Source of the DNA: an uncultured Lachnospiraceae bacterium
GTDB taxonomy: Bacteria; Bacillota; Clostridia; Lachnospirales; Lachnospiraceae
NCBI GenBank assembly: GCA_910578825.1
Contig: CAJTSB010000007.1
Location: 53,873 to 117,872, forward strand
Direction of reading: 5' to 3'
Length of the DNA: 64,000 nucleotides
The position numbers and the translations under genes were made by a program. Of the stretch, positions 35,339 through 45,106 are shown piece after piece. The notes below the pieces were generated by a model. That model saw nothing but the letters and a program-made list of their open reading frames with translations. It was not told the origin of the DNA and ran no database searches. Position 1 is the stretch's first letter; every line of letters starts with the position of its first letter.

Positions 35339-35803
35339 CTATTCCTCAGGTTCCGGCGACTCTACAATCTGTATTTCGGTGTCCCCGGTCCGTACACTCT
35401 CCAGCAATGCCGCCGTAAGTTTCTGGAAATTACCTCCCGAAGAGGTAGCTCCCGTCAGCATATCTATCTCCTCCTGTCCTTGCTTCTCCAAAAACTGCGC
35501 CGCGTAATCGCGCGTATAACGGTTTGGGTATATTCCCATAACAGAATTCATATTACGCATATAGGCACTGTCCCATGATTTGATAAATCCAGCCTTATTT
35601 CTGGCATTGTATTCTACGTTGACAATCCTGTGGTTCATCACACAGATCGTAACATATTCTTTCCACCCATGACTATAATCCGACATCGTGGCTGTATAGT
35701 ATCCATCCACAAATCCGCTTTCCTGCTTGCTGGCGCCGCATCCGGAAACTGACAGACAGAAAACAAAGCTAAGAAACAATCCGATAATTTTAAATTTCTT
35801 CAT
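35339..35803 (-). CDS. FMN-binding lipoprotein
   Basis: The 154-residue product has a lipoprotein signal (MKKFKIIGLFLSFVFCLSVS with lipobox Cys22 in VSGCG). An FMN_bind domain follows: DGYYTATMSDYSHGWKEYV, NHRIVNVEYNARNKAG and the flavin motif DMLTGATSSGGNF. In related proteins ApbE attaches FMN to the second Thr of the SGAT/TGAT box, giving an extracytoplasmic redox carrier. It follows the chemoreceptor gene by 1 bp with a good AAGGAGG, so the two are one operon. The partner reductase is not in the window. Confidence 0.87.
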   Translation of the reverse strand: MKKFKIIGLFLSFVFCLSVSGCGASKQESGFVDGYYTATMSDYSHGWKEYVTICVMNHRIVNVEYNARNKAGFIKSWDSAYMRNMNSVMGIYPNRYTRDYAAQFLEKQGQEEIDMLTGATSSGGNFQKLTAALLESVRTGDTEIQIVESPEPEE

Positions 35804-35804
35804 A

Positions 35805-37769
35805 TTATTTAGACCTCCTTAACTGGAAACGCCCGGAGACGCCTTGCAGCTCCTGTGCCTGCTGGTTGAGCCTCTGGCTGGCTGTAGTGCTCTCAAAACT
35901 TGCATCCAGATTTTTCTGCGCAAAATTATTAATCTGTCCGATCTGCTCCGTCATGGTCTCCAGCGAATCCTTCTGAACCGATACCGCCTCGCCTAAACAC
36001 TTCGTAATTTCTGAAATCTCATTGGAGATCGTTTCAATATCCTCAAAGGATTCTGCCGCCTGTTTCGCATACTGTACGCCGTACTGAATTGCAGACTGGG
36101 AATTATTGATTACCTCAGAGGCATTATGTGCAAATTCCGTACTCTGTGCCGCAAGGCTGCGCACTTCTGATGCAACTACTGCAAATCCTTTGCCCATCTC
36201 CCCTGCCCGGCTGGCTTCCACCGAAGCGTTGAGAGCCAGAATATTGGTCTGCTGTGCGATATCCTCCAACAGCTTATTGATTTTATTTAATTCAACGGAA
36301 TTCTCATGAATATTCTCCATAGCTTTCTGGAGGTTTTTCATATTTTCATCGCCTACACTCAGGCTATCCTTCGCTTTCTGCATCAATTCTCCGGCACGTA
36401 CCGTATTATCACTGACATCCCGGATATTTTCTCCGATGGCCTTGGTCTCCTCCGTCAGCACCATCAGGGAACTCGACTGCTCCGTAGAACCATTATGTAC
36501 CATAGCAGCGCTTTCTGATACTGTCTTTGCCGTAGTCAGAACTTCCGCCGAAGATTCCTGCACGGAACGCAGCATATCATTCAAAGAAACAATTATCTTA
36601 TCCAGGGCGTCTCTAATCTCAATAAAGTCTCCCTCAAATTCTTCCTCTATAAAAACGTCAAAATTCCCTTCCGAAATACTGGACAATACTTTTGAAAGCT
36701 GTGAAATATAACCGTTGATTCCGGAAATCGTATTATTCAGCGCCACCGATAATACCTGCGTCTCATCCTTTGTCTGTACAATATCCGTAGGCGTCTTTAA
36801 GTCACCTTTCTCTAAAAGTTCAATTCGGCTTGTAACCGTCTTTAAAGATTTGCGTATTTTTGAAGAAAAACCTACAATAATTAAAACTGCAAGCACCAGC
36901 ATTACTGCTGTCATGATTATTCCCACCGTGATACTGTCCTGTGCCGGTCCCATAAAGTCGCTGCTGGGAACAATGATTGCCAGATACCAGTTGGTACCGT
37001 TGATGGGAACATAACTTACCTGTTTTGTACCCTCGCCATTTTTTAACTCCATTACACCGGTTTCACCAGACACGACTTTCGTTTCCAAATTATCGGAACC
37101 GGTATACTCCGCCAAATCTACCTGATCCTGAATGAGCTGCGTATCCCGGTTACCCATCACTCTTCCATCAGCATTTACAATAAAGGCTTCTCCATTGGCG
37201 CTGATATTGATACTGTTGAGTACATCATTTAAAACTTCATATCTATAACATCCCACCAGGTAATACAGCAATTGCCCTTCTTTGTCGGTAACAGGCTTTC
37301 CTACCGCAAGTTCAGGCTGCCCATCGCTAACATCAACATCATCTATTACTACATTCTGGGTCTCCTGCATAAGAGAAAATATCTTCCGCTCCTGCACGGA
37401 CTGGGGACATGTCTCTGCCCCTACGATAAATTTGCCTTCCGCATCATATAATCCCAGCCAGATAAATTCAATCCCGGATGTAGCGTTCTCTATCGCCGCA
37501 CGTTTCTGTTCCATGGGACTTTCTGCATTCGCTATATCCCCGTTTTCGCTAATCATAATAATACGATCTGCCAGTACATGGATATTTCCCTCCACGCTTT
37601 GGGCGGCTGTTTTTGTCATGGATGGCAATACATTTGATAAGATAGTGCCCGTCAACGATGTCATTGAGCGTGACATCAGAGAGACTAATACCAATGCCAA
37701 AAGCATTACAATAAAAATAGTAGTAATCAAAATTTTACCGCTGATGCTTCTTTTCGCTTTCACTTTCAT
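35805..37769 (-). CDS. Methyl-accepting chemotaxis protein, operon partner of FMN lipoprotein
   Basis: The 654-residue receptor has helix 1 (ILITTIFIVMLLALVLVSLM), a dCache sensor (about 40-275), helix 2 (GIIMTAVMLVLAVLIIVGFS), HAMP, and a signalling domain with tip QQTNILALNASVEASRAGEM. AGGAGG lies only 1 nt before the ATG at 37769, so a GTG at 37763 may be the real start. It is directly followed by the FMN-binding lipoprotein, an uncommon partner. The ligand is unknown. It is a different receptor from the one at 21.7 kb. Confidence 0.93.
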   Translation of the reverse strand: MKVKAKRSISGKILITTIFIVMLLALVLVSLMSRSMTSLTGTILSNVLPSMTKTAAQSVEGNIHVLADRIIMISENGDIANAESPMEQKRAAIENATSGIEFIWLGLYDAEGKFIVGAETCPQSVQERKIFSLMQETQNVVIDDVDVSDGQPELAVGKPVTDKEGQLLYYLVGCYRYEVLNDVLNSINISANGEAFIVNADGRVMGNRDTQLIQDQVDLAEYTGSDNLETKVVSGETGVMELKNGEGTKQVSYVPINGTNWYLAIIVPSSDFMGPAQDSITVGIIMTAVMLVLAVLIIVGFSSKIRKSLKTVTSRIELLEKGDLKTPTDIVQTKDETQVLSVALNNTISGINGYISQLSKVLSSISEGNFDVFIEEEFEGDFIEIRDALDKIIVSLNDMLRSVQESSAEVLTTAKTVSESAAMVHNGSTEQSSSLMVLTEETKAIGENIRDVSDNTVRAGELMQKAKDSLSVGDENMKNLQKAMENIHENSVELNKINKLLEDIAQQTNILALNASVEASRAGEMGKGFAVVASEVRSLAAQSTEFAHNASEVINNSQSAIQYGVQYAKQAAESFEDIETISNEISEITKCLGEAVSVQKDSLETMTEQIGQINNFAQKNLDASFESTTASQRLNQQAQELQGVSGRFQLRRSK

Positions 37770-37851
37770 ACCTCCTGTTTTTCTCTGCTGCTTTATACTA
37801 AATTTGAAAATATTTTACTACAAAATATTTCGAAATTCAATCCCCTTAAAC

Positions 37852-37880
37852 TTGAGTTTCCAGCCATTTTCCGTTATACT
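37852..37880 (+). promoter_or_regulatory. Sigma-A promoter of the yaaO-like gene
   Basis: TTGAGT (37852-37857) and TATACT (37875-37880) are separated by 17 nt and lie about 67 nt before the ATG at 37947. Confidence 0.6.
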
Positions 37881-37946
37881 AAAAACAAAAACCCTTCCAC
37901 ATATTTTATGCTCCGGAAGGGCAAAATTACGAAGAAGGAGACCACC

Positions 37947-39446
37947 ATGTCTGAGATTAAATACACCTGGCAGGATGATTCCCCATTTCTGGATGAGCGG
38001 CTGCAAAGCTACTCCAAAAGCGGTTGTTATCCTTTCCATATGCCGGGTCACAAACGCACCCCCATTGAATTTCCCAATCCCTATACCATAGACATTACGG
38101 AAATCGACCGCTTTGATAACCTCTATCACGCGAATGGCATTCTAAAAGAAGCACAGCAACGCGCGGCTGAACTCTATAAGACGAAAGAAACATTTTTCCT
38201 GGTAAACGGCAGCACTGCCGGTATTCTGAGCGCTATCAGTGTCGCTCTTCCCCGGCTTGGCACCTTGCTTATGGCGCGCAACAGCCATAAATCCGCCTAC
38301 AATGCCGTAAATCTGAGAGGTCTGGAGACCGTATATCTTCTCCCCTCTGCAACAGAATTCGGTATCTCTGGTTCCATTTCCCCTGCGCACGTCGCACAGG
38401 CTCTGGAAGACCTGCCGCAAATCGGCGCGGTATTCATCACCTCGCCCACTTACGACGGCATTACCTCTGATATCCGTACGATTGCAGACATTGTCCACGC
38501 TTACAATCTGCCTTTGATTGTGGATGAGGCACACGGCGCACATTTTACGCTTTCCGAAGAGTTTCCGGAATCAGCCTTGGACTGTGGCGCAGACCTTGTG
38601 ATTCATAGCCTTCACAAAACGCTGCCCTGTCTGACGCAGACGGCATTGTTACATGTCAATTCCGACCGCATTGACCGAGACGCTTTGGAGAATTTTCTGT
38701 CCATTTACCAGACAAGCTCACCCTCTTACCTGCTGATGTCATCCATTGAGCAATGTATCCGCTTTTTGAATGAGGAAAAGGAAGAGCAGCTTGCAAAATA
38801 TATGCCACAGCTAAAATCATTTTACCGTCAGGCAAAATCTCTGAAACACCTGCAAGTGTTTCACAAAGATTCCTGTGAGCCGGAGAGCTGTTTTGACCAT
38901 GACCTCTCCAAAATATTGATTTCTGTGGGAGATTCGGATTTAACCGGCCAGAAATTATATCGCAAACTGCTGCATAATTATTATTTGCAGCTGGAAATGT
39001 GTTCCGGACATTATGTCACGGCTCTGACGAGCCTGATGGACACCCAGGAAGGCTTTCAGCGGCTGCTGCATGGATTGAAGGAGATTGACGACCAGATTTC
39101 TCTGTCTTCTCCGCGCCCCGCGTCTTCTCCTGTGATCTTTGGTGCAAAGACGCCAAAACATCCGGCACATTTGACGAGCAATGACATTTACCAGCCGCCC
39201 AGACCACAGATGCCGATTGCGCTTGCAATGGAACAGCCTGCGGAATCGCTTTCCCTGAAAGCCTCCACCGGGCATATCAGTCAGGAATTCATCTATCTCT
39301 ATCCACCGGGAATTCCCCTGGTCGCCCCCGGAGAAATCCTCACTGGTAAAATTATCGGTATCATAGACCAGTGCAAGAGGCTGGGGCTTACGGTAGAAGG
39401 ACTGAGCGACCGGAGCAATCAGAGTATCAAAGCTGTGAAGGTATAA
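37947..39446 (+). CDS. Orn/Lys/Arg decarboxylase-family PLP enzyme (YaaO-like)
   Basis: The product is 499 residues from the ATG at 37947 (GAAGGAG upstream). The N-terminal part has GCYPFHMPGHKRT, FFLVNGSTAGILSAI, IVDEAHGAHFTL and the PLP lysine K224 in HSLHKTLPCLTQTA. The C-terminal group III decarboxylase domain follows (starting APGEILTGKIIGII after YLYPPGIPLV). Bacillus YaaO is the same short type without the wing domain. Members decarboxylate arginine or lysine for polyamines; which one cannot be told here. In Bacillus the gene heads the tmk-yaaQ-yaaR-holB block, as it does here except for a large insertion. Confidence 0.92.
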   Translation: MSEIKYTWQDDSPFLDERLQSYSKSGCYPFHMPGHKRTPIEFPNPYTIDITEIDRFDNLYHANGILKEAQQRAAELYKTKETFFLVNGSTAGILSAISVALPRLGTLLMARNSHKSAYNAVNLRGLETVYLLPSATEFGISGSISPAHVAQALEDLPQIGAVFITSPTYDGITSDIRTIADIVHAYNLPLIVDEAHGAHFTLSEEFPESALDCGADLVIHSLHKTLPCLTQTALLHVNSDRIDRDALENFLSIYQTSSPSYLLMSSIEQCIRFLNEEKEEQLAKYMPQLKSFYRQAKSLKHLQVFHKDSCEPESCFDHDLSKILISVGDSDLTGQKLYRKLLHNYYLQLEMCSGHYVTALTSLMDTQEGFQRLLHGLKEIDDQISLSSPRPASSPVIFGAKTPKHPAHLTSNDIYQPPRPQMPIALAMEQPAESLSLKASTGHISQEFIYLYPPGIPLVAPGEILTGKIIGIIDQCKRLGLTVEGLSDRSNQSIKAVKV

Positions 39447-39486
39447 CCATCTTTTCTAAATATAATTTTTACCCTGTTCAGAAAGA

Positions 39487-39516
39487 ACTGCCGCACGGAA
39501 AATTCCGTGCGGCAGT
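39487..39516. terminator. Bidirectional terminator between yaaO-like gene and giant surface protein gene
   Basis: A perfect 14-bp GC-rich inverted repeat (39487-39500 and 39503-39516) with a 2-nt centre lies between the convergent gene ends. Short T-runs follow on both strands. Confidence 0.8.
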
Positions 39517-39562
39517 CTTCATTTCTGCATGAAATACGTTGTTCTCGATTTCACGGCTGGTC

Positions 39563-42500
39563 TTATTTTGTAATCTTAATCTTAATTTTTGCTGATTTCT
39601 TTGTGCCATCCGTGGATGTTGCCGTAATCGTCACCGTCTTGCCCTTGCCGGCTTTTTTGGTGGTTACTACGCCGTTTTTGACGGTTGCCCACTTCTTGTT
39701 GGATGTCTTCCATGCCAGCTTTTTGTTAGCTTTCTTACCGTTTGTCTTAACCGTCGCCTTGATGGTTAGTTTCTTACCGGCTTTTACCTTTTTGGATTTT
39801 GCCTTTAAGGTAACCTTTTTAACGGCATTCTTCATGATTTTGATTTTGATGGTTCCTTTTACTTTGCTGCCATCGTTGGCTGTAGCCGTAATCGTCACCG
39901 TCTTTCCCGCACCGGCTTTCTTGGTCGTTACTACGCCGTTCTTGACGGTTGCCCACTTTTTATTTGAAGACGTCCAGGTAACGCTCTTGTTCGTTGTACC
40001 GCTTGGCTGAACGGATGCTTTTACGGTTACTTTCTTGCCAGCGGCAATGTTTTTGCTTTCCGCAGACAGTTTAATTTTTGTTGCCTTGACAATCAACTTA
40101 AGGGCTGCTTTCTTTGCATTCAGGTTTGCCAGCGCCTTATTTACCTCATCCTGCGTAGCAGATTCTTTTGCAAGAACCGCCTTTGCCGCATCCAATGCTG
40201 TCTTAAAAGCGCTCCAGCTGGCTGGTGTATACGCAGAAGCCTTCAGGCTTGCACAATCCCTGATCGCTTTATCCAATGCTGTCTTGTTTACATTGTTTAC
40301 CAATACAAGCGCCTCTGTGGCTGTTTTCATTTCAGCGATTACCGCATCAATCTCGTCCTTGGTGACATTGTTCTTTTCCTCTGCCAGACGATCTGATATA
40401 GCTTTCATTGCTGCCAGAGCATCCTGGTATCTGGTCCAGCTTTCCGCCGTGTATGACTCCGGTTTCATGCCCGACGCTGCCTGAGTTGCCTGCTCGTAAG
40501 CAGTATTGAACTCCTGTTTTTTCTCAGCGGTGGGAACCTGTGCCGTTACCGGGATAAGTGCCGCCCTTGCTGCTTCCAGGGCTGCTGCAGCTGCCTCGGC
40601 CTCGTCCTTGGTTACCTTCTGCTTGCCAAGCACTGCCTCTAATTTATCCAGCGCGTCTTTGTAAGTCTTCCAGCTTGCCGTTGTATAATTGCTGCTCTTG
40701 AGGTTTTCTGCCTTTGCCTGTGCCAGTTTCTTATCCAGGTCTTCCTTCATGGTTTCTGTCAGTTTATGGTCGTCCTTGATCACAAGGGCGTCCACTACAT
40801 TATTCAATGCTGTAGCTGCCTCGGCGTAGCTTTCCAGTCTCTTATCTAATTCTTCCTTTGCCGTCTGAAGGGCTGCCTCCACGGTTGCCCAGTTGCTATA
40901 GGCGTCTTTGTATACTGCCAGATCCTCTGCCTGTGCAATGGCCTCCTCCAGAACCTCCTTGCTGCCGCATACGGTCAGAGCATCAACTGCACTTGCCGGA
41001 AGTTTGGAAATCTGCTCTTCCACCTCGCTCTTTGATGCATCCTCTTTTTCCAGTACGGCTTTTGCAGCTGTCAGTTTTTCCTCAAATGCTTTACAGCTTG
41101 CGCTTGTATACAGGTTTTCATCCAGACTGATAAATTCCTCTTCCAGTGTCTCAATTTTCGCGCGAAGTTCTGATATATTTACCAGCACATCCTTCTTTGC
41201 ATTTTTCAGCTTGTTAATCTCTGCCGTAACCTCGTCCTGGCTGTTGAGCATCGGTACATCATCATACACTTCATTGAGAATGACAGTAAATGCTGCAAAA
41301 CTTGCCTTTGTATAATCAGTTTCCTTATACGCTTTCATCTCTGTAATCAGCGCATCCAGTTCACTGGTATCAAGTGAAAGGTTCTTATAGTATGCGCGAC
41401 ATACATATGTCAGTGTTTCTGTCTGTCCACCTATGTCAATGGTTGCTTTCAGCGTAAATTTTTTAGCTGCTGCGCCCTGCGCAGGAATGGTTACCACATT
41501 TGTTGCCATGTCAATGGCGTCCTTACCTTCGCCTTCTGCTGTCCAGGTAACGGTTGCCTTTTCACCGTATCCCTTTGCCGGAAGGGCAAGTTTGCCATCT
41601 TCATCAATCGTTGTCTGTATGATGTCTAATGCAAAGGTGCCGTCTGCATTGGCTTTTGCACCCAGCTCTCCCATTGCCGCAATAACATCTGCCTTCGCAT
41701 ACGACATAGGAAGCGTATCTCTGTAACGCTCAATCTCTGCTACCTGCGCATCTTCAAGAGCTGCATTGTAGATACGGACGTCCCGGACAGAACCCTTGAA
41801 ATCCATATCATTTTCGTTATTATTATGCGCATAAGAACAGTTGCCAAGGTATGCGTACTTCTTGCCGCCTTCTGTGTTCCATGCCTCTGTCATCGTTAAA
41901 TCCGTAGCTGCTGTTCCTTCCTTCTTGCCATCAACGTAAAGCGTGAGAGACTTTCCGTTCAGCACTACGGTAACATCATGATCTTTATTGGGAGTAATCG
42001 TTGCATTAACGCCCTTATGTGCATTCCATCCGTCATTTGACATGGATGCCTGCAGCTCACTTCTCATAATAAGATGGTGCGCATTGCTTCCATTTTCAGC
42101 CAACATGGAACCAAATCCAAAGAAGTTCTTTCCTCCTGCCGAATTTAACCGGAAGGAGAAGGTCATCTGGTCTGTAACCGTTAATTTATCGGTCGGAAGC
42201 GTAATGATATTTTTTAAGATATCATCTTTATTCGTACATCCAGGCAGTTCTGCACCATTTTCCTTTGTAAAGTTAATGGATGATGCTGCCGTAGCGTCCG
42301 CCCCATTCCCAGATGCATCTTTGGCGTCCTTATCCAGCGGATACCATGCTGTCAACAGACTGCTCAACTCATCCAGATTTTTGAGTATAAGCGGTTTTTT
42401 CAGCTCGCTGATGATCTCTGCAATCTCTTCGTCTGTTGCCGTTGCCGATTCTAAGAGGGCATTTGCATCATCAATTGCTTTTTTCTTTGCGTTCAGCGAA

Positions 42501-45106
42501 CTTGTGACATAAATATGGCTCTGATGCTTTGCGTCCTCATAGGTCTGCTGCGCTGCAGCGATTGCACGGCGCAAAGGTTTCAAATCTGCCCCTTCACGTT
42601 TTGGTACTTTAAACGTAAACGTCTTTGTCCCGGTTTTTTCATAGTCTCTGATTTTTATGGTTGCCGTCAGAGTGACTTCTGCATCTGTAGCGTCCTCTCC
42701 GTATGGCTGTGTGACAATACCGTCTCCCGGCGTTACTACATTGATAACATCATTGTTTGAGGATTCCCAGGTAATTGCTACCGAATCCCCGTCTCCTGTT
42801 TCCGGAAGTTTCAGGTCGTCTGTCAGATTTGCAGGGTCTGCATCTTTGCCATCCCACGTCTTTAAGGTCTCTAACCCTTTCAGCGCCTTGTTCATCTGCT
42901 CGGTATATAATACCTCGTCACAGAGGGACTTAATTTCCTCATCCGTAAGCGCTACGCCGTAAACTTTAAATTCATCATAAATTCCCTTATAATCATTATC
43001 CGGCCACTCCGCACGTCCCAGGTAATTTCTCTGCTGCTTTAACGTAGAAGGCATGAAACTCATGGTTCCGCTTGCCAGCTCTTTACCATTTTTGTATATC
43101 TTGGTAATTTCCTTAGAACCGTTTACGACAATCGCAAAATGTTCCCATACGTCGGTCAGTGCTTTTCCATTTGCTGCACATCCACTTGATACGCTATCCT
43201 TTTTCTTACACTCCAGCTGTACGGCATTTCCGTTTCCTCCTGTCCGGTTGATAAAACCAATGTAATTGTCGGAGGTATCGCCAAGCAGGGACATGGCAAA
43301 GGAATTACCGTTTCCAGGATTCTTGATGAACATGGAAATCGTGAAATCGTCCGCATATTCCTCTTCCCCTGTTTTGAACAGGTCATCCGAAAGTTTGATG
43401 GCAGCCGTTCCTTTCGCTCCTCCCGGAAGCTCTACGGCATTGCCTTTCAAACCGGGCACAGTTGTCACTTTCCCTGTTCCGTCCAGAACAGCATTGGCGC
43501 CGCCCTTGCTGTCCGCCCAGCCATTTTCGATATCTTCCTCATCAAATGAATAGCCTGCCAGAAGGTATTCTTCCTTATCTTTCACCGTCAATTCTACGGT
43601 GACTGACTTTGCGCCAACTCCGCCGGTAATCGTTTTTTTGCCCGCTGTTGCACATGCGGTTTTGATGGCTTCCATATCCCATGCCACCGCAACGTCCCGT
43701 TCTTCTCCGCTGGTAAATACGGCTTTGACTGTTTCCGGAAGCTCTGGTACCATACCTACCCTCACGGTAATGGGCGCAATCTGTGTAGAAACGCTCTCTA
43801 CCTCATCTTCCGTATAGACCAGTTTAACCTCTGTCTTACCATCGCCCATCTGCAGAGCAGAATCTGCCTGTGACAAAACGTACGTTTTCTTGGTTGCCGC
43901 ATCGCTCCAGACTTTATCTCCATCCTTTAACGGATAGGAAACAAGGCTGGATTTATGATATTCCTCCGCCTCTTCTTTCAGCGCGGTTTCTGTACCTTTC
44001 AGCGTATAGCTGACCTTTACCTTTCTTGCCAGTTTCACCGGAAATGCCCGGCTCCAGGAACCATAGCCGGGAATATTGGCAGTTGCCGTCATCGTCACTT
44101 CACTGCCGTCCCATGCCTTAACCGTTCCGTCATTGGCAATTTTCTCTGCATTGCTGGACGCCCAGGTAAACGCACTCTCATTGACCGTCTCCGGCAGTGT
44201 CAGTTTCGTCTTTGCAAACGCGTCGCTCTCGCCCTCGGCAAATACGCCCATTGCCTGCAATGTCACCTCATTCAGGTATGATGCATTTACCTGATCAGAT
44301 GTCAATGCCGTGTCATAGATTGTGAAATCATCCAGTTTACCAGTATAATACTCTTCTCCCCAGTCTCCCTTTCCAATTTCAAACACATTGTCGTTGGTCA
44401 GATAGTCTGCTAATACGTGGGCGCCTTCGGCGTTTCCGGTTTTATTCTGCTCTTTCTGCTCGCTTTTCTTAACACCGTTGACATAAACAGTGGTTGATTC
44501 GGCATCCAGAACAACCGTTACCTGTTTCCAACTATTTACATCAAAACCACCTGCGTTTGTCTTTCCATTTACACGACCGGCTTCCGCATTACCCCAATAA
44601 CGTTCGGTATTTACACTTCCGCCGCCATCCTGACATGCCATATAAAACTGTTTTCCATACGATGTTGTTGCAGAACTGCTCCTTATAAAATATACCCATC
44701 CAGCCTGAAAGGTAGCCGTCGAACCTTTGCTCCAGAAAGAAAGTGTAATCGCTTTCTTTCCTGCCAGGGGACTCTTATCATCGTTCTTATTTGTGATTTT
44801 CAGGTATCCCTTGTCCTTGAGGTTTAATACCTTGTCGCCTCTGCCATCATCCTCGATGGCCTCCGCCGTTCCTCCGCCTATGGTGGCTTTCGCCAGACCC
44901 TTAGCGTCCGTCGCCACATCATCATCAAACGTAAACTGAACGATCGGTTCCGGCAGCTTTGCATCATCATCCGACACAGCCGCAGGCTCTCCTGCCCCCG
45001 CATTGTTATTTCCGGCATATACGTACTGTGTTGGCAGCATCGTTACCGTCATCGCCAGGCTGAGCAAGAGTGAGGCAATTTTTGTTGTTCTTTTTCTCAT
45101 TCCCAT
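39563..45106 (-). CDS. Giant secreted LamG / FIVAR / Big_2 surface protein
   Basis: The product is about 1847 residues from ATG 45106 (AAAGGATGG upstream); ATG 45100 is also possible. A signal peptide ends near VYAGN. Three concanavalin-type LamG domains lie at about 54-276, 520-740 and 925-1145, each starting with a FDDDVATDAKG- or YPLDKDAKDASGNG-like strand. Ig-like linkers lie between them. Next come about six FIVAR-type helical repeats (LKSSNYTTASWKTYKDAL, MKPESYTAESWTRYQDAL) and two C-terminal Lys-rich Big_2 domains. No catalytic domain, LPXTG or S-layer motif is seen. A glycan-binding adhesin or a scaffold left after loss of a hydrolase domain is the likely reading. Confidence 0.88.
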   Translation of the reverse strand: MGMRKRTTKIASLLLSLAMTVTMLPTQYVYAGNNNAGAGEPAAVSDDDAKLPEPIVQFTFDDDVATDAKGLAKATIGGGTAEAIEDDGRGDKVLNLKDKGYLKITNKNDDKSPLAGKKAITLSFWSKGSTATFQAGWVYFIRSSSATTSYGKQFYMACQDGGGSVNTERYWGNAEAGRVNGKTNAGGFDVNSWKQVTVVLDAESTTVYVNGVKKSEQKEQNKTGNAEGAHVLADYLTNDNVFEIGKGDWGEEYYTGKLDDFTIYDTALTSDQVNASYLNEVTLQAMGVFAEGESDAFAKTKLTLPETVNESAFTWASSNAEKIANDGTVKAWDGSEVTMTATANIPGYGSWSRAFPVKLARKVKVSYTLKGTETALKEEAEEYHKSSLVSYPLKDGDKVWSDAATKKTYVLSQADSALQMGDGKTEVKLVYTEDEVESVSTQIAPITVRVGMVPELPETVKAVFTSGEERDVAVAWDMEAIKTACATAGKKTITGGVGAKSVTVELTVKDKEEYLLAGYSFDEEDIENGWADSKGGANAVLDGTGKVTTVPGLKGNAVELPGGAKGTAAIKLSDDLFKTGEEEYADDFTISMFIKNPGNGNSFAMSLLGDTSDNYIGFINRTGGNGNAVQLECKKKDSVSSGCAANGKALTDVWEHFAIVVNGSKEITKIYKNGKELASGTMSFMPSTLKQQRNYLGRAEWPDNDYKGIYDEFKVYGVALTDEEIKSLCDEVLYTEQMNKALKGLETLKTWDGKDADPANLTDDLKLPETGDGDSVAITWESSNNDVINVVTPGDGIVTQPYGEDATDAEVTLTATIKIRDYEKTGTKTFTFKVPKREGADLKPLRRAIAAAQQTYEDAKHQSHIYVTSSLNAKKKAIDDANALLESATATDEEIAEIISELKKPLILKNLDELSSLLTAWYPLDKDAKDASGNGADATAASSINFTKENGAELPGCTNKDDILKNIITLPTDKLTVTDQMTFSFRLNSAGGKNFFGFGSMLAENGSNAHHLIMRSELQASMSNDGWNAHKGVNATITPNKDHDVTVVLNGKSLTLYVDGKKEGTAATDLTMTEAWNTEGGKKYAYLGNCSYAHNNNENDMDFKGSVRDVRIYNAALEDAQVAEIERYRDTLPMSYAKADVIAAMGELGAKANADGTFALDIIQTTIDEDGKLALPAKGYGEKATVTWTAEGEGKDAIDMATNVVTIPAQGAAAKKFTLKATIDIGGQTETLTYVCRAYYKNLSLDTSELDALITEMKAYKETDYTKASFAAFTVILNEVYDDVPMLNSQDEVTAEINKLKNAKKDVLVNISELRAKIETLEEEFISLDENLYTSASCKAFEEKLTAAKAVLEKEDASKSEVEEQISKLPASAVDALTVCGSKEVLEEAIAQAEDLAVYKDAYSNWATVEAALQTAKEELDKRLESYAEAATALNNVVDALVIKDDHKLTETMKEDLDKKLAQAKAENLKSSNYTTASWKTYKDALDKLEAVLGKQKVTKDEAEAAAAALEAARAALIPVTAQVPTAEKKQEFNTAYEQATQAASGMKPESYTAESWTRYQDALAAMKAISDRLAEEKNNVTKDEIDAVIAEMKTATEALVLVNNVNKTALDKAIRDCASLKASAYTPASWSAFKTALDAAKAVLAKESATQDEVNKALANLNAKKAALKLIVKATKIKLSAESKNIAAGKKVTVKASVQPSGTTNKSVTWTSSNKKWATVKNGVVTTKKAGAGKTVTITATANDGSKVKGTIKIKIMKNAVKKVTLKAKSKKVKAGKKLTIKATVKTNGKKANKKLAWKTSNKKWATVKNGVVTTKKAGKGKTVTITATSTDGTKKSAKIKIKITK
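39583..39990 (-). repeat. Near-identical Big_2 repeats within the giant gene
   Basis: Two Big_2 units encode the same NKKWATVKNGVVTTKKAG stretch and then GKTVTITAT. Their DNA is very similar around 39610-39700 and 39890-39970. This points to recent duplication or gene conversion of the C-terminal domain. Confidence 0.7.
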
